A stretch of DNA of 64,000 nucleotides from Xanthomonas arboricola pv. juglandis (lineage in GTDB: Bacteria > Pseudomonadota > Gammaproteobacteria > Xanthomonadales > Xanthomonadaceae), in contig NZ_JZEF01000006.1 in the NCBI RefSeq assembly GCF_001013475.1, positions 248,001-312,000 of the forward strand, written 5' to 3'. Each line of letters begins with the position of its first letter. Position 1 is the stretch's first letter. Shown one piece after another: positions 45,169-53,839 of the stretch. Both the position numbers and the translations under genes were made by a program. The notes beneath the pieces are model-generated. The model made no database searches. It had not been told where the DNA came from and saw nothing but the letters and a program-made list of their open reading frames with translations.

Positions 45169-46740
45169 GTGGGTGGTGAGGTGAAGCGTCAACGCATCAT
45201 CAGTCTGACCGTGTTGCTGGTAGTGCTGTGCGCAACGCTTCCGGTCAGCCTGTCCTACTACCTGGCATGGCGGCTGGCGCTGGACCGCGAGGAAAGCAAA
45301 CTCGCGCAGCTCGCGGCACTGTCGATACGGCGCACCGACACCGCCTTCGACGAGGCGCATGGTGCGCTCCTGAGCATGGCCGCATCGCAGCTGCAGCCCT
45401 GCTCCCAATCGCATCTGGGGCAGATGCGCGCGCTGGTGCTGGCCAGTCACTACATCGTCGAACTGGGATACATGCAGCAGGGCCGGTTGCGCTGCACCTC
45501 GTGGGGACCATCGCCGGCGACCGTTGCCCACACCACGGCCGACTTCGTGGTCAAGCGCGGCATCGCGGTCACCACGCGGCTGCGTCCGTTGGCCAATCCG
45601 CAACACCCGTTGATGGCCCTGCAGCTGCGCGACTACAACGTCCTGATCAATCCGACCACGCTGACCGACATCAATCTGCCGCCCGGCCTGCAGTTGGCGA
45701 TCGGCACGCCGGACGGGCAGATCCTGAGCAGCACCGGCACTGCCGCCGAGCGGCTGCTGATCGCACCGCCGACCGATGCATCCGGCACCGACGCAGATGG
45801 CCAGGTGTTGTCCGGCCGCGACCGCCGCGGCGACTGGGCCGCGGTCGTCACCGAGCCGGCGGCCTATCTGCGGGGGCCGCTGGCGGCGGCGCGGCTGCAG
45901 GTGGTGCCGGTCGGCATTGCGCTGGCGCTGCTGTTGGTCAGCCTGGTGATCTGGGTATCGCGGCGGCGGTTGTCGCCGCTGGCACGGCTGGAGATCGCCG
46001 TCCAGCGCAACGAGTTCGTCGTGCATTACCAGCCGATCATCGCGCTGGACACCGGTGCCTGCGTCGGTGCCGAGGCGCTGGTGCGGTGGCAGCAACCCGA
46101 TGGCGTGCTGATCCCGCCCGATGCCTTCATCCCGCTGGCCGAAGAAAGCGGTTTGATCCTGCCGATCACCGATCTGGTGGTGGCCGAAGTCATCCGCGAC
46201 CTCGGCCCCACCCTGGCGACCGACCCCTCCCTGCACGTGGCCATCAATGTCTCCGCCGAAGACATCAAGAGCGGCCGTGTGCAGACCGTGCTTGCGCAGG
46301 CGCTGCATGGCACCAGCGTGGACAGCGGGCAGTTGTGGGTGGAGGCGACCGAACGCAGCCTGATGGACATCGAAGCGGCACGTACCACCATCACCCACCT
46401 GCGCGGTGCCGGCCACACGGTGTCGATCGACGACTTCGGCACCGGGTACTCGAGCCTGCAGTACCTGCAAGGCTTGCCGCTGGACGCGCTGAAGATCGAC
46501 AAGTCGTTCGTGGATACCATCGGCACCCACTCGGCCACCAGCGCGGTGACCTCGCACATCATCGACATGGCCAAGACGCTGCAGTTGCGCACCATTGCCG
46601 AAGGGGTGGAACGGCAGGAGCAGCTGGACTATCTGCGCGCGCACGGCGTGGATCTGGCGCAGGGCTGGCTGTTCTCGCGCGCGCTGCCGGCCACCGGCTT
46701 CATCGCCTACCACGCACTGATGCGCGGCGCTGCGCACTGA
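45169..46740 (+). CDS. CSS-motif and EAL-domain cyclic-di-GMP phosphodiesterase
   Basis: The 523-residue membrane protein has an N-terminal helix (IISLTVLLVVLCATLPVSLS), a periplasmic domain with the CSS-type motif QPCSQSHLGQMR and a second cysteine RLRCTSWG, a second helix (VGIALALLLVSLVIWVS) and a cytoplasmic EAL domain. The EAL motif is intact (GAEALVRWQQ), as are the DDFGTGYSSL metal loop and EGVERQEQL, so it should hydrolyse c-di-GMP. CSS domains sense redox through DsbA-dependent cysteines in related enzymes. The start is a GTG at 45169; GTG 45181 is an equal alternative. Confidence 0.88.
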   Translation: MGGEVKRQRIISLTVLLVVLCATLPVSLSYYLAWRLALDREESKLAQLAALSIRRTDTAFDEAHGALLSMAASQLQPCSQSHLGQMRALVLASHYIVELGYMQQGRLRCTSWGPSPATVAHTTADFVVKRGIAVTTRLRPLANPQHPLMALQLRDYNVLINPTTLTDINLPPGLQLAIGTPDGQILSSTGTAAERLLIAPPTDASGTDADGQVLSGRDRRGDWAAVVTEPAAYLRGPLAAARLQVVPVGIALALLLVSLVIWVSRRRLSPLARLEIAVQRNEFVVHYQPIIALDTGACVGAEALVRWQQPDGVLIPPDAFIPLAEESGLILPITDLVVAEVIRDLGPTLATDPSLHVAINVSAEDIKSGRVQTVLAQALHGTSVDSGQLWVEATERSLMDIEAARTTITHLRGAGHTVSIDDFGTGYSSLQYLQGLPLDALKIDKSFVDTIGTHSATSAVTSHIIDMAKTLQLRTIAEGVERQEQLDYLRAHGVDLAQGWLFSRALPATGFIAYHALMRGAAH

Positions 46741-47020
46741 CCGGCGCCGGGACGGCGCCCTGCACTGACCTGAACCGTCAGGACGCGCAGTCGACCAACG
46801 GCCACGGCAATCCAGGCACCGCGATAAACGTTGTGCGCGCACGGCATGCTCGAATCGCAGCGCAGGTGCTGATCTCACCCGCACGCAAGCTCAAATTGCC
46901 CGAAAGCGTGTTGCCCGAGCTGGCGCTACCGCTTTGCGTTCACCCCCTGCCACAAGCACCGATGCTGGGCACCCGACGAGGCGCAATCTCGTGTGGCGAT
47001 CAAACAGGGACTGACTGCAC
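46741..47020. other. intergenic region before the IS4 element
   Basis: No open frame here looks coding. A palindromic GGCGCC-N5-GGCGCC (about 46743-46760) directly after the EAL stop could contribute to termination. Confidence 0.35.
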
Positions 47021-47044
47021 CCCAAAAAAAGGGCCGCCAAGGGC

Positions 47045-48455
47045 GTAATGCTGTTCACTTAGGCGGAGCAGCCTTCCGATCTACCGGATAGCGGGTCTTC
47101 GAGATCTTCACCGTCCTTGGCCGGGTAGGCCTTGGACGGTGATCGAGGAACAGGCTCGCGATGCCTGAGCGAAGCTGGGATAAGCGTCTTCCTGTGGCGG
47201 AAGCTGGATTGGCTGCGGCCATCACGATGAGTTGCACTGCGATGTACTGGCAAACCGGTTTGAATCGGATGTCCGAAGGCGTTTTGCCAAACGCCTCCGC
47301 TGCCTGACCGGCTTCACGTCGAATGATGTTGTAAGCCAGCAGCAACCCCCAGACCTCCTGGTACACCAAGTCGATCTTCTTGCTACGTAAGGTCGTCGCG
47401 TTGTGCTGCATCGAGCTTTTGATGTCGCGCAAACTCAGTTCGATTTCCCATCGCTCCTGGTAAAGCAGTGCGACAGACTTGGTGCTGTAAGTGGTGACAG
47501 GCAACGAGGTCAGCACCGACTTTCTCTTCCCCTGATGCAGATAGCTCACTTCACGTACGTCCCAGTGCGTGGGAAGCGCTGGATTGCGTTTTCTGGCCTG
47601 CGGCGAGACACGCATGCGCAGTAACCGATCATCAGTGCCATAACGCGTGATTTCCTCAGCCACCAGGCCTTTGCGTGCTGGTGTCAGCCAGTGGCGTGCA
47701 GTGCCAGTGTTGGCTAGCGAAAGCAACAGATCAGCGCTCCAGAATCCTTTGTCGAACAAGGTGACCGAATGGTCGGGAATGGAGTGTAGAAACGGCTCGC
47801 TCAAGCGAATTTCGCTGCGCCGGTACGGACTGAGCTGGGCATTGAGCAAGACATGCGAGCGTACGTTCATCAGTGCAACCAATCGCAGCATGGGAAATGG
47901 TGTCTGACGGTCCGTGCTGGTATTACCGGAACCAAAATGTTCGCGCAGTTCTTCAGTGTCTGGCGTCCGCAGCAGCGCGCCATCCACGGCAAAGACCTGC
48001 AATCCCTGCCATTCATCGCCTTTGTAGCGTTCGCATCCCCACTGCGCCCCAGTCGTTGCAAACAGGTGGTGGACCGGGTCGGCGCCCAGTCGCGCGCGCG
48101 CCTGACTGACACCGCTGCGAGCCAACAGATCTTCTGAGGCCAGCCCTTGTGCGCAGATGTTCAAACGACGTGCGACCTCGTGCACCGGTTCGTCACGGAA
48201 CAACGCCATGCCCAGGACAAGCCACAACACCTGATCACTGGGAAGACGCCGACGCCGGATGCTGGCCTTGGAAGACAGTTCCAGCGCGCTGGCCACCCAC
48301 TCCACCGGAATATTCTGCGTAAACGTGCTCAGGTCGGAGAAGTTGAACAGATCGCCAAGGTCGAACAGCTGCTGTTGAAGGGACACAAAAAATCCGATAC
48401 CAGAGGTCTGATACCAGATTTTCGGTAACTCAATTGCTTAAGTGAACAGCATTAC
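47045..48455 (-). mobile_element. IS4-family insertion sequence (1411 bp) with 9-bp target duplication
   Basis: Terminal inverted repeats start GTAATGCTGTTCACTTA at 47045 and, in inverse orientation, at 48455. The 9-bp direct repeat GCCAAGGGC flanks both sides (47036-47044 and 48456-48464). The single transposase gene is intact, so the insertion is probably recent. Confidence 0.92.
47055..48386 (-). CDS. IS4-family transposase
   Basis: The 443-residue transposase has the IS4 N-terminal domain (IRRRRLPSDQVLWLVLGMAL) and DDE core: VFAVDGALLRTPD, LFDKGFWSAD and the YREK-type YQERWEIELSLRDIK. No frameshift is present. The stop is 10 nt from the left terminal repeat end. The gene is preceded by about 70 nt of IS leader. 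Confidence 0.93.
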   Translation of the reverse strand: MSLQQQLFDLGDLFNFSDLSTFTQNIPVEWVASALELSSKASIRRRRLPSDQVLWLVLGMALFRDEPVHEVARRLNICAQGLASEDLLARSGVSQARARLGADPVHHLFATTGAQWGCERYKGDEWQGLQVFAVDGALLRTPDTEELREHFGSGNTSTDRQTPFPMLRLVALMNVRSHVLLNAQLSPYRRSEIRLSEPFLHSIPDHSVTLFDKGFWSADLLLSLANTGTARHWLTPARKGLVAEEITRYGTDDRLLRMRVSPQARKRNPALPTHWDVREVSYLHQGKRKSVLTSLPVTTYSTKSVALLYQERWEIELSLRDIKSSMQHNATTLRSKKIDLVYQEVWGLLLAYNIIRREAGQAAEAFGKTPSDIRFKPVCQYIAVQLIVMAAANPASATGRRLSQLRSGIASLFLDHRPRPTRPRTVKISKTRYPVDRKAAPPK

Positions 48456-48475
48456 GCCAAGGGCGGCCCTTTCGA

Positions 48476-49600
48476 TCAGGCGCTCTGCAAGGCGCCTTCG
48501 CGTTGACGGCGTACCGGCTTGGGCCGGCTCGGGAACGCGTGCCGCACGATCCGCCACATCACCTGGCCGAACTGACGCGGCAGCGAGCCGGTGTTGTAGT
48601 GCTGGCCGTAGCGCGCACAGACCTGCTTCACCTCGACCGCAATCTGCGCGTAGCGATTGGCCGGCAGGTCCGGGTAGAAGTGATGCTCGATCTGGTGGCT
48701 CAGATTGCCCGACAGCACGTTCATCAGCTTGCCGCCGGTGAGGTTCGAGGAACCCCGCAGCTGACGCAGATACCAGTGGCCGCGCGACTCGTTGCGGATC
48801 GACTCCTTCGGGAACACTTCCGCATCGGCGGTGAAGTGGCCGCAGAAGATGATCACGAAGGTCCAGATGCTGCGCAGCACGTTGGCGGCCAGGTTGCCCA
48901 GCAGCACGGTCAGGAAGAACGGGCCGGCCAGCAGCGGGAACACGATGTAGTCCTTGAGCATCTGGCGGCCCATCTTGCGGCCGACCGGCAGGAACGAGGC
49001 GCGCAATTCGGCCGCCTTCATCTTGCCGGCGAACCAGCGACCCAGGCGCAGGTCCTGGATGGCCACGCCCCATTCGAACAGCAGCGCAAAGAACACCGCC
49101 ACGAACGGCTGCAGCAGGTAGAACGGGCGCCAGCGCTGCTCGGGGAAAATGCGCAGCAGGCCGTAGCCGATGTCGTCGTCCATGCCGCGCACATTGGTGT
49201 AGGTGTGGTGCTTGAAGTTGTGCGTCTTGCGCCAGTTGTCGCCGGTGGCAACGATGTCCCACTCGTAGGCGTTGCCGTTGAGCTGCGGATCGCCCATCCA
49301 GTCGTACTGGCCGTGCATGACGTTGTGGCCCAGCTCCATGTTCTCCAGGATCTTGGACAGGGTCAGCAGCACCACGCCGGCGATCCACGCCGGAATCAAC
49401 ACGCTGTGCACGAACGCACCCAGGAACAGCAGCGCGCGACCGGCCACGCCGGTCCAGCGCACAGCCGCCACGATGCGGCGGATGTAACGAGCATCGGCAG
49501 CGCCGACCTGGCTCTGCACGCGGGCGCGGATGGCATCGAGCTCGTCGCCGAAGGACTGCAGTTCGGCAGCGGACAGGGCGCGGTTATGGACTCGGCTCAT
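48476..49600 (-). CDS. membrane acyl-CoA desaturase
   Basis: The 374-residue desaturase introduces double bonds into acyl chains using electrons from the reductase encoded upstream. The three di-iron histidine boxes are LGHNVMHGQYD, THNFKHHTYTN and HQIEHHFYPDLPA. Hydrophobic helices lie between the boxes (for example LLFLGAFVHSVLIPAWIAGVVLL). The gene ends just before the terminator that the IS4 element has split. With the reductase 9 nt upstream and the divergent TetR gene it corresponds to the DesB-DesC-DesT arrangement of Pseudomonas. Confidence 0.92.
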   Translation of the reverse strand: MSRVHNRALSAAELQSFGDELDAIRARVQSQVGAADARYIRRIVAAVRWTGVAGRALLFLGAFVHSVLIPAWIAGVVLLTLSKILENMELGHNVMHGQYDWMGDPQLNGNAYEWDIVATGDNWRKTHNFKHHTYTNVRGMDDDIGYGLLRIFPEQRWRPFYLLQPFVAVFFALLFEWGVAIQDLRLGRWFAGKMKAAELRASFLPVGRKMGRQMLKDYIVFPLLAGPFFLTVLLGNLAANVLRSIWTFVIIFCGHFTADAEVFPKESIRNESRGHWYLRQLRGSSNLTGGKLMNVLSGNLSHQIEHHFYPDLPANRYAQIAVEVKQVCARYGQHYNTGSLPRQFGQVMWRIVRHAFPSRPKPVRRQREGALQSA

Positions 49601-49609
49601 GAAGATTCC

Positions 49610-50686
49610 TTACAGATCCAGGATCAGGTCAGTGCTCGGGGCACTGATGCACAGGCGGACCTGTGCGGTGGGTTCGTTGCTCCGCTCACCGGTCAACAGG
49701 TGGCGCGTGGTGCCGGACTGGCGCGCGCAGGCGCAGCTGTTGCAGATGCCCATGCGGCAGCCGTACTTCGGGCGCAGGCCTTGCGCTTCCAGTCCTTCCA
49801 GCAGCGACTGGCCGCGCGGCAGGCTGAGCGTACGGCCGCTGCGTGACAGCTGGACCTGCACGTCACCGGTTTCGCCGTCTTCCAGCGTCGGCACGCTGAA
49901 GGCTTCGGCCTGGAACGCGGCCACGCGGCCCTGCAGGCGCGCACGCGCCGCCTGCACGAAACCGCCCGGCCCGCAGACCATGACGTGACGGCTGGAGAGA
50001 TCGGCAATCTGCTCCAACGGATAGGTATCGATGCGCGCCGCCGGCGTGGCGCCTTCGCGGGTGGTCAGCAGCCGTACGCGCAAGCGCGGATGGGCGGCGG
50101 CCATCGCCTCGAATTCGTCGACGAAGCAGGCTTCGTCGCGCTGGCGCACCCAGTAAAGCAGGTCCACGTCCATCGGCATGCCGGCCTGCGCGGCGGCCTG
50201 CAGCAACGCGCGCATCGGGGTGATGCCCGAGCCGGCCGCCAGCAGCAACAGCGGCGTCGGGGTGGTCGGCAGCAGCATGTCGCCGAAGGCCGGATCCAGC
50301 GACACCACCGTCCCGATCGGCGCAGCGCCGGCCAGGTAACGGCTGACCAGCCCGCCCTCGATCGCCTTGACGGTGATCGCCAGGCGGCCATCGGCCAGCA
50401 CGGTCGGGCTGTAGCTGCGCAGCAGGCGGCGGCCGTCGATCTCCACGCCCAGGCTCACGTGCTGGCCGGCCTGCAGGCCCTGCCAGTGGCCGTTGGGCCG
50501 CAGCACCAGGGTCACCGCGTCGCGGCTGGCGGCCGTGCGCGCGACCAGGCGGGCCATCGGCCGTTCCAGCGTCCACAGCGGGTTGAGCCGGGTCGCCCAG
50601 AAGTCGAACAGCTGCGGCGACACCAGCCGGCGCGCCAGACGCGTCGGCAATGGGGACTTGGACTTGGGAGGAGATGCCAGGTTCAT
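49610..50686 (-). CDS. ferredoxin-NAD(P)H oxidoreductase partner of the desaturase
   Basis: The 358-residue flavoprotein has an FAD domain (LRSYSPTVLADGRL), an NAD(P)H domain (AAGSGITPMRALLQ, VMVCGPGGF) and a C-terminal plant-type 2Fe-2S ferredoxin domain with CRMGICNSC and the fourth ligand in VRLCIS. It passes electrons from NAD(P)H to the desaturase. ATG 50686 (MNLASPPKSK) is preferred to 50704; there is no obvious ribosome site. Its promoter faces that of the TetR gene. Confidence 0.9.
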   Translation of the reverse strand: MNLASPPKSKSPLPTRLARRLVSPQLFDFWATRLNPLWTLERPMARLVARTAASRDAVTLVLRPNGHWQGLQAGQHVSLGVEIDGRRLLRSYSPTVLADGRLAITVKAIEGGLVSRYLAGAAPIGTVVSLDPAFGDMLLPTTPTPLLLLAAGSGITPMRALLQAAAQAGMPMDVDLLYWVRQRDEACFVDEFEAMAAAHPRLRVRLLTTREGATPAARIDTYPLEQIADLSSRHVMVCGPGGFVQAARARLQGRVAAFQAEAFSVPTLEDGETGDVQVQLSRSGRTLSLPRGQSLLEGLEAQGLRPKYGCRMGICNSCACARQSGTTRHLLTGERSNEPTAQVRLCISAPSTDLILDL

Positions 50687-50719
50687 GGATTGCACTATAC
50701 GCATGCATGCACATCCGTG

Positions 50720-50733
50720 TATACAGTTGTATA
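50720..50733. promoter_or_regulatory. TATACA-GT-TGTATA palindrome between desaturase operon and TetR gene
   Basis: The 14-bp palindrome lies 34 nt upstream of the reductase start and 47 nt before the TetR start, embedded in the only AT-rich part of the divergent promoter. It is the likely operator of the FabR/DesT-like repressor, although the sequence is not the E. coli FabR consensus (inference). Confidence 0.5.
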
Positions 50734-50779
50734 TCGATCAGAGGAGCTATGATTCAGGCCCACGCCCGGCTGCCGCCTC

Positions 50780-51427
50780 ATGACTTCCATCGCCCTGCCT
50801 TCCCAAGACGCGCCGCCGTCACGCAAGCCGGCGATTTCACGCGAGGACCTGATCGCCGCGGCGCTGTCGCTGATCGGACCGCACCGCAGCCTGTCCACGC
50901 TGAGCCTGCGCGAGGTGGCACGCGAAGCCGGCATCGCGCCGAATAGCTTCTATCGCCAGTTCCGCGACATGGACGAGCTGGCGGTGGCCTTGATCGATCT
51001 GGCCGGGCGTTCTTTGCGCACCATCATCGGCCAGGCCCGCCAGCGCGCCACCTCCACCGACCGCAGCGTCATCCGCGTGTCGGTCGAAGCCTTCATGGAA
51101 CAGCTGCGCGCCGACGACAAGTTGCTGCATGTGCTGCTGCGCGAGGGCGCAGTGGGCTCGGATGCATTCAAGCAGGCGGTGGAGCGCGAGCTCAGCTATT
51201 TCGAAGATGAGCTGCGGGTGGACCTGATCCGCCTGGCCGCCGCCGACAATGCCAAGCTGCATGCACCGGCGCTGGTGTCCAAGGCGATCACCCGGCTGGT
51301 GTTTGCGATGGGCGCGGTGGCGATGGACTCGCCGCCGGAAAAAGATCCCGAATTGATCGAACAGATCTCGCAGATGCTGCGCATGATATTGACCGGCGCA
51401 CGCACCTTGGGCACGCACGGCGGGTGA
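50780..51427 (+). CDS. TetR family repressor, FabR/DesT-like
   Basis: The 215-residue protein has an N-terminal TetR helix-turn-helix (SREDLIAAALSLIGPHRSL, LSLREVAREAGIAPNSFYRQ, FRDMDELAVALIDLAG) and an all-helical ligand domain. The HTH and the LLREGAVGSDAFKQAVEREL block resemble FabR and DesT, which sense the saturated/unsaturated acyl-CoA balance. Divergence from a desaturase-reductase operon supports that role. Confidence 0.88.
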   Translation: MTSIALPSQDAPPSRKPAISREDLIAAALSLIGPHRSLSTLSLREVAREAGIAPNSFYRQFRDMDELAVALIDLAGRSLRTIIGQARQRATSTDRSVIRVSVEAFMEQLRADDKLLHVLLREGAVGSDAFKQAVERELSYFEDELRVDLIRLAAADNAKLHAPALVSKAITRLVFAMGAVAMDSPPEKDPELIEQISQMLRMILTGARTLGTHGG

Positions 51428-52044
51428 GCGTGGTTCGACGTTGGAGGCCTGCGTGCCTGCCCCGCTTTCATCTATGACGCTTGATCGTTGAGCGCTGCAG
51501 CCTGGCTGGCTGCGTACGGATTACATCGCACGTCTGCACTGTCAGTGCGTCAATGACTTTGTGGTCATGATGGCGCAGTCCACCTGCGTTGCCGCGTCGA
51601 GCGTCATTCGAGCGCCCGTGCATCGCCATGGTCGCAGGTACTGCGTTTCGCAAAGCCAGCCAGAAATAGTGATCGATGCAACAGCTGCACTGCCTGCTCG
51701 CGTAGGAAGGTATTTCAACGACCTGCAGCGCGCTACGGTCGCACGTTCTGCAGACCACTGCTTTGCGGAGAAAAGCTTGGCGTTATCGGCTGACGACGTG
51801 GTCGAGATTATCCGTCTACACCAATAAGTCGAGGCCTTAATCAAAAGACCCGCACGATGAACTTGCTTGAGCGCGATGTTGCAGGCCGGCGTCAGCAACC
51901 TCATCCATACCGATAGATGCACAGTTCAGTCTTGTCGCGACGATACTCACGTCCAAGCACATGCGTTTCACTCCGCCCTGTCCAAGGTGGCGCCACGTTC
52001 GCGATCTGCTCGACAGACGCACCTACAGGCACCCCGGAGACGAC
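51428..52044. other. lower-GC intergenic region, no supported gene
   Basis: About 620 nt between the TetR gene and the glycine-zipper gene have mixed composition. Short frames on both strands (51542-51922 minus, 51561-51827 plus) show no recognisable motif, poor codon bias and no ribosome sites, and may be remnants of decayed DNA. I see no RNA gene. Confidence 0.4.
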
Positions 52045-52857
52045 ATGAGCAACCACGACACCCCTCTCGACAAGCAGGAACGCAAGGCCGAAGCGCAGGA
52101 TCTGAATCGTGATCCAATCTCCGGTGCACCCGGTTCGCATCCGGTGGGTGTCGGTGTTGGCGGCATCGCAGGCGGCGCTGCCGCAGGCGCGCTGGCCGGC
52201 ACGGTGTTCGGCCCGCTGGGCACCTTGATCGGCGCTGCGGTGGGCGTGGTGGCCGGCGCTGCAGCCGGCAAAGGCGTGGCCGAGCGCCTGGATCCGACGG
52301 TGGAAACCGAATACTGGCGCCAGGAACATCAGAACCGTCCTTACTACAAGGAAGGCACCGATTACGACCGCGATTACGCCACCGTCTACGGCTTCGGCCT
52401 GCAGGCGCGCGAAACGCGGCCGACCAGCACCTGGGAAGAAACCGAAGCGACCCTGGCCGGCGAGTGGCCGCGCAATCGCGGCGAATCGCGGCTGGAATGG
52501 GAAGAAGCGCGCCTTGCCGCGCGCGATGCCTGGGAACGTGCCGATCGCACGCACAGCGTCTATCGTGAGGGCGATACGCATTACGAAGGCCGCTTCGACA
52601 GCGCGAGCTATCGCGATGCCGAGTATTCCTATGACGATTATCGTCCGGCCTACCGTTATGGCATGCAGGCGCGCCAGCAACATGCCGGCCGCCAGTGGGA
52701 CGACCATCTGGAACGCGACCTGGGCGATGGCTGGGACCGGTTCAAGTCCAACTCGCGTCTGAGCTGGGAAAAGGCCAAGCATGCAGTGCGCGAAGCCTTC
52801 GATTCCGAGAATCACGATGAGGCGGCACGTCGCAACCCGACCGATCCGCGCGTCTAA
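52045..52857 (+). CDS. glycine-zipper protein with repeated Tyr/Arg-rich hydrophilic domain
   Basis: The 270-residue protein has a hydrophilic N-terminus, a glycine-zipper membrane-like segment (about residues 35-75: GIAGGAAAGALAGTVFGPLG, GTLIGAAVGVVAGAAAGKG) and a highly charged C-terminal two-thirds in which a unit of the type YxxDYxxxYxYGxQAR-x(10)-W recurs at least twice (around YATVYGFGLQAR and YRPAYRYGMQAR), each followed by a W-x-R-x(3)-SRLxWEEA/EKA segment. The duplicated unit indicates an internal repeat. It resembles stress-associated surface proteins but I do not know the family. A strong terminator follows. ATG 52045 has GAGACGAC upstream. Confidence 0.75.
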   Translation: MSNHDTPLDKQERKAEAQDLNRDPISGAPGSHPVGVGVGGIAGGAAAGALAGTVFGPLGTLIGAAVGVVAGAAAGKGVAERLDPTVETEYWRQEHQNRPYYKEGTDYDRDYATVYGFGLQARETRPTSTWEETEATLAGEWPRNRGESRLEWEEARLAARDAWERADRTHSVYREGDTHYEGRFDSASYRDAEYSYDDYRPAYRYGMQARQQHAGRQWDDHLERDLGDGWDRFKSNSRLSWEKAKHAVREAFDSENHDEAARRNPTDPRV

Positions 52858-52894
52858 GTCATGACAGCCTGGCGTTAAACAACGCTCACACTGG

Positions 52895-52927
52895 AAAAAG
52901 AACGGGCCCGAGGGCCCGTTCTTTTTT
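52895..52927. terminator. bidirectional intrinsic terminator
   Basis: A perfect 15-bp stem AAAAAGAACGGGCCC / GGGCCCGTTCTTTTT with a 2-nt loop lies between the convergent glycine-zipper and hydrolase genes. The T run on one strand and A run on the other make it work in both directions. Confidence 0.9.
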
Positions 52928-52972
52928 GTCAAAAGCGCCATTAGGCACGAGACGCGTTGGCGAACGCTCGAA

Positions 52973-53839
52973 TCAGCTGGAGCTGTTCTCCACCGCGCGG
53001 ATATCGCCACGGAACTCGTTCGCGCCTTGCCCAGGCGAGGATGGCGCATCGCTCTGCTGCTTGAGCCTCTGCTTGCGCGCGGCCACCACTTCCTTGGCCA
53101 GCGCGATGCGCCGGCCGACCACCATTTCGGTCAGCCAGTCGATCAGCGTACGCGTGTATTCCTGCTGGTGTTCCTTGACGCTCAATGCGTGATCGGCACC
53201 GGCAATCACGCGCGCGCTCAGCGAGCGCGCATTGACGAAGGCATTGGCGTAGTTGCGCAACACCGGATGCGGCACGATCACATCGTGTTGCGCCTCCACC
53301 AACAGTACATCGCCCCTGTAATCGGCACAGGCCGCCAGGGCGATATTATCGTCAGGGGTCAGCACGCGTTGCCGGTAGTCCATCAACTCCGGATCGGCGT
53401 TGAGGCTCACCTTGGGGTGATCCCAGTGCTCGTCCTTGTAGAGCGCGGGCGAACGCAGCGCCAGCCATTCCACCGGGCGTTCGCGCGTCAGCAATGCTGA
53501 CAGATAGCCGCCGTAACTGAGCCCAACCACCGCGATCGACTGCGGATCGACGTACGGCAGGCCAGCGAGCTGATCGTAGGCCGCCTTGATGTCGTCCAGG
53601 TTCTGCGCGCGTGTCACGCTCTGGCGCATCGACGCATAGCCTTCGTGACCGCGCAGGTCGAAGGTCATACAGATGCAGCCCAGGCCAACCGCTTCGCGCG
53701 CACGCACCAGGCTGTGGTGCTGGCTGCCGCCCCAACCATGGACGAACAACACGGCGGGAATGCCGGTGGGCGTCAGCAAGGTGCCGCTGAGTTCGTCCTG
53801 GTCGACCGGGATCTGGATGCTGGAAAGTTTGGCTTCCAT
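52973..53839 (-). CDS. alpha/beta hydrolase (dienelactone/prolyl-oligopeptidase type)
   Basis: The 288-residue hydrolase has [15 protein letters not shown] (oxyanion hole), the nucleophile elbow [13 protein letters not shown], an acid in [13 protein letters not shown] and a catalytic histidine in [12 protein letters not shown]. No signal peptide is seen, so it should be cytoplasmic. Its start codon shares one base with the stop of the DUF3182 gene, so the two are coupled. The substrate is unknown; the partner may modify or make it. Confidence 0.85.
   Translation of the reverse strand: MEAKLSSIQIPVDQDELSGTLLTPTGIPAVLFVHGWGGSQHHSLVRAREAVGLGCICMTFDLRGHEGYASMRQSVTRAQNLDDIKAAYDQLAGLPYVDPQSIAVVGLSYGGYLSALLTRERPVEWLALRSPALYKDEHWDHPKVSLNADPELMDYRQRVLTPDDNIALAACADYRGDVLLVEAQHDVIVPHPVLRNYANAFVNARSLSARVIAGADHALSVKEHQQEYTRTLIDWLTEMVVGRRIALAKEVVAARKQRLKQQSDAPSSPGQGANEFRGDIRAVENSSS

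Larger units (their letters stand above)
47031..48469 (-). terminator. terminator of the desaturase operon, split by IS4 insertion
   Basis: The left arm GGGCCGCC (47031-47038) and the right arm GGCGGCCC (48462-48469) are perfectly complementary. Removing the IS and one copy of the 9-bp duplication restores, on the minus strand, GGGCCGCC-CTT-GGCGGCCC followed by seven T (47030-47024), an excellent intrinsic terminator 7 nt after the desaturase stop. The arms are now 1.4 kb apart. Confidence 0.85.

Noticed and set aside
45118..46884. Long minus-strand frame opposite the EAL gene
   Set aside because: Antisense shadow; the EAL gene has all catalytic motifs.
51542..51922. Minus-strand 126-residue frame in the lower-GC gap
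   Set aside because: No motif, no ribosome site and unlikely composition.
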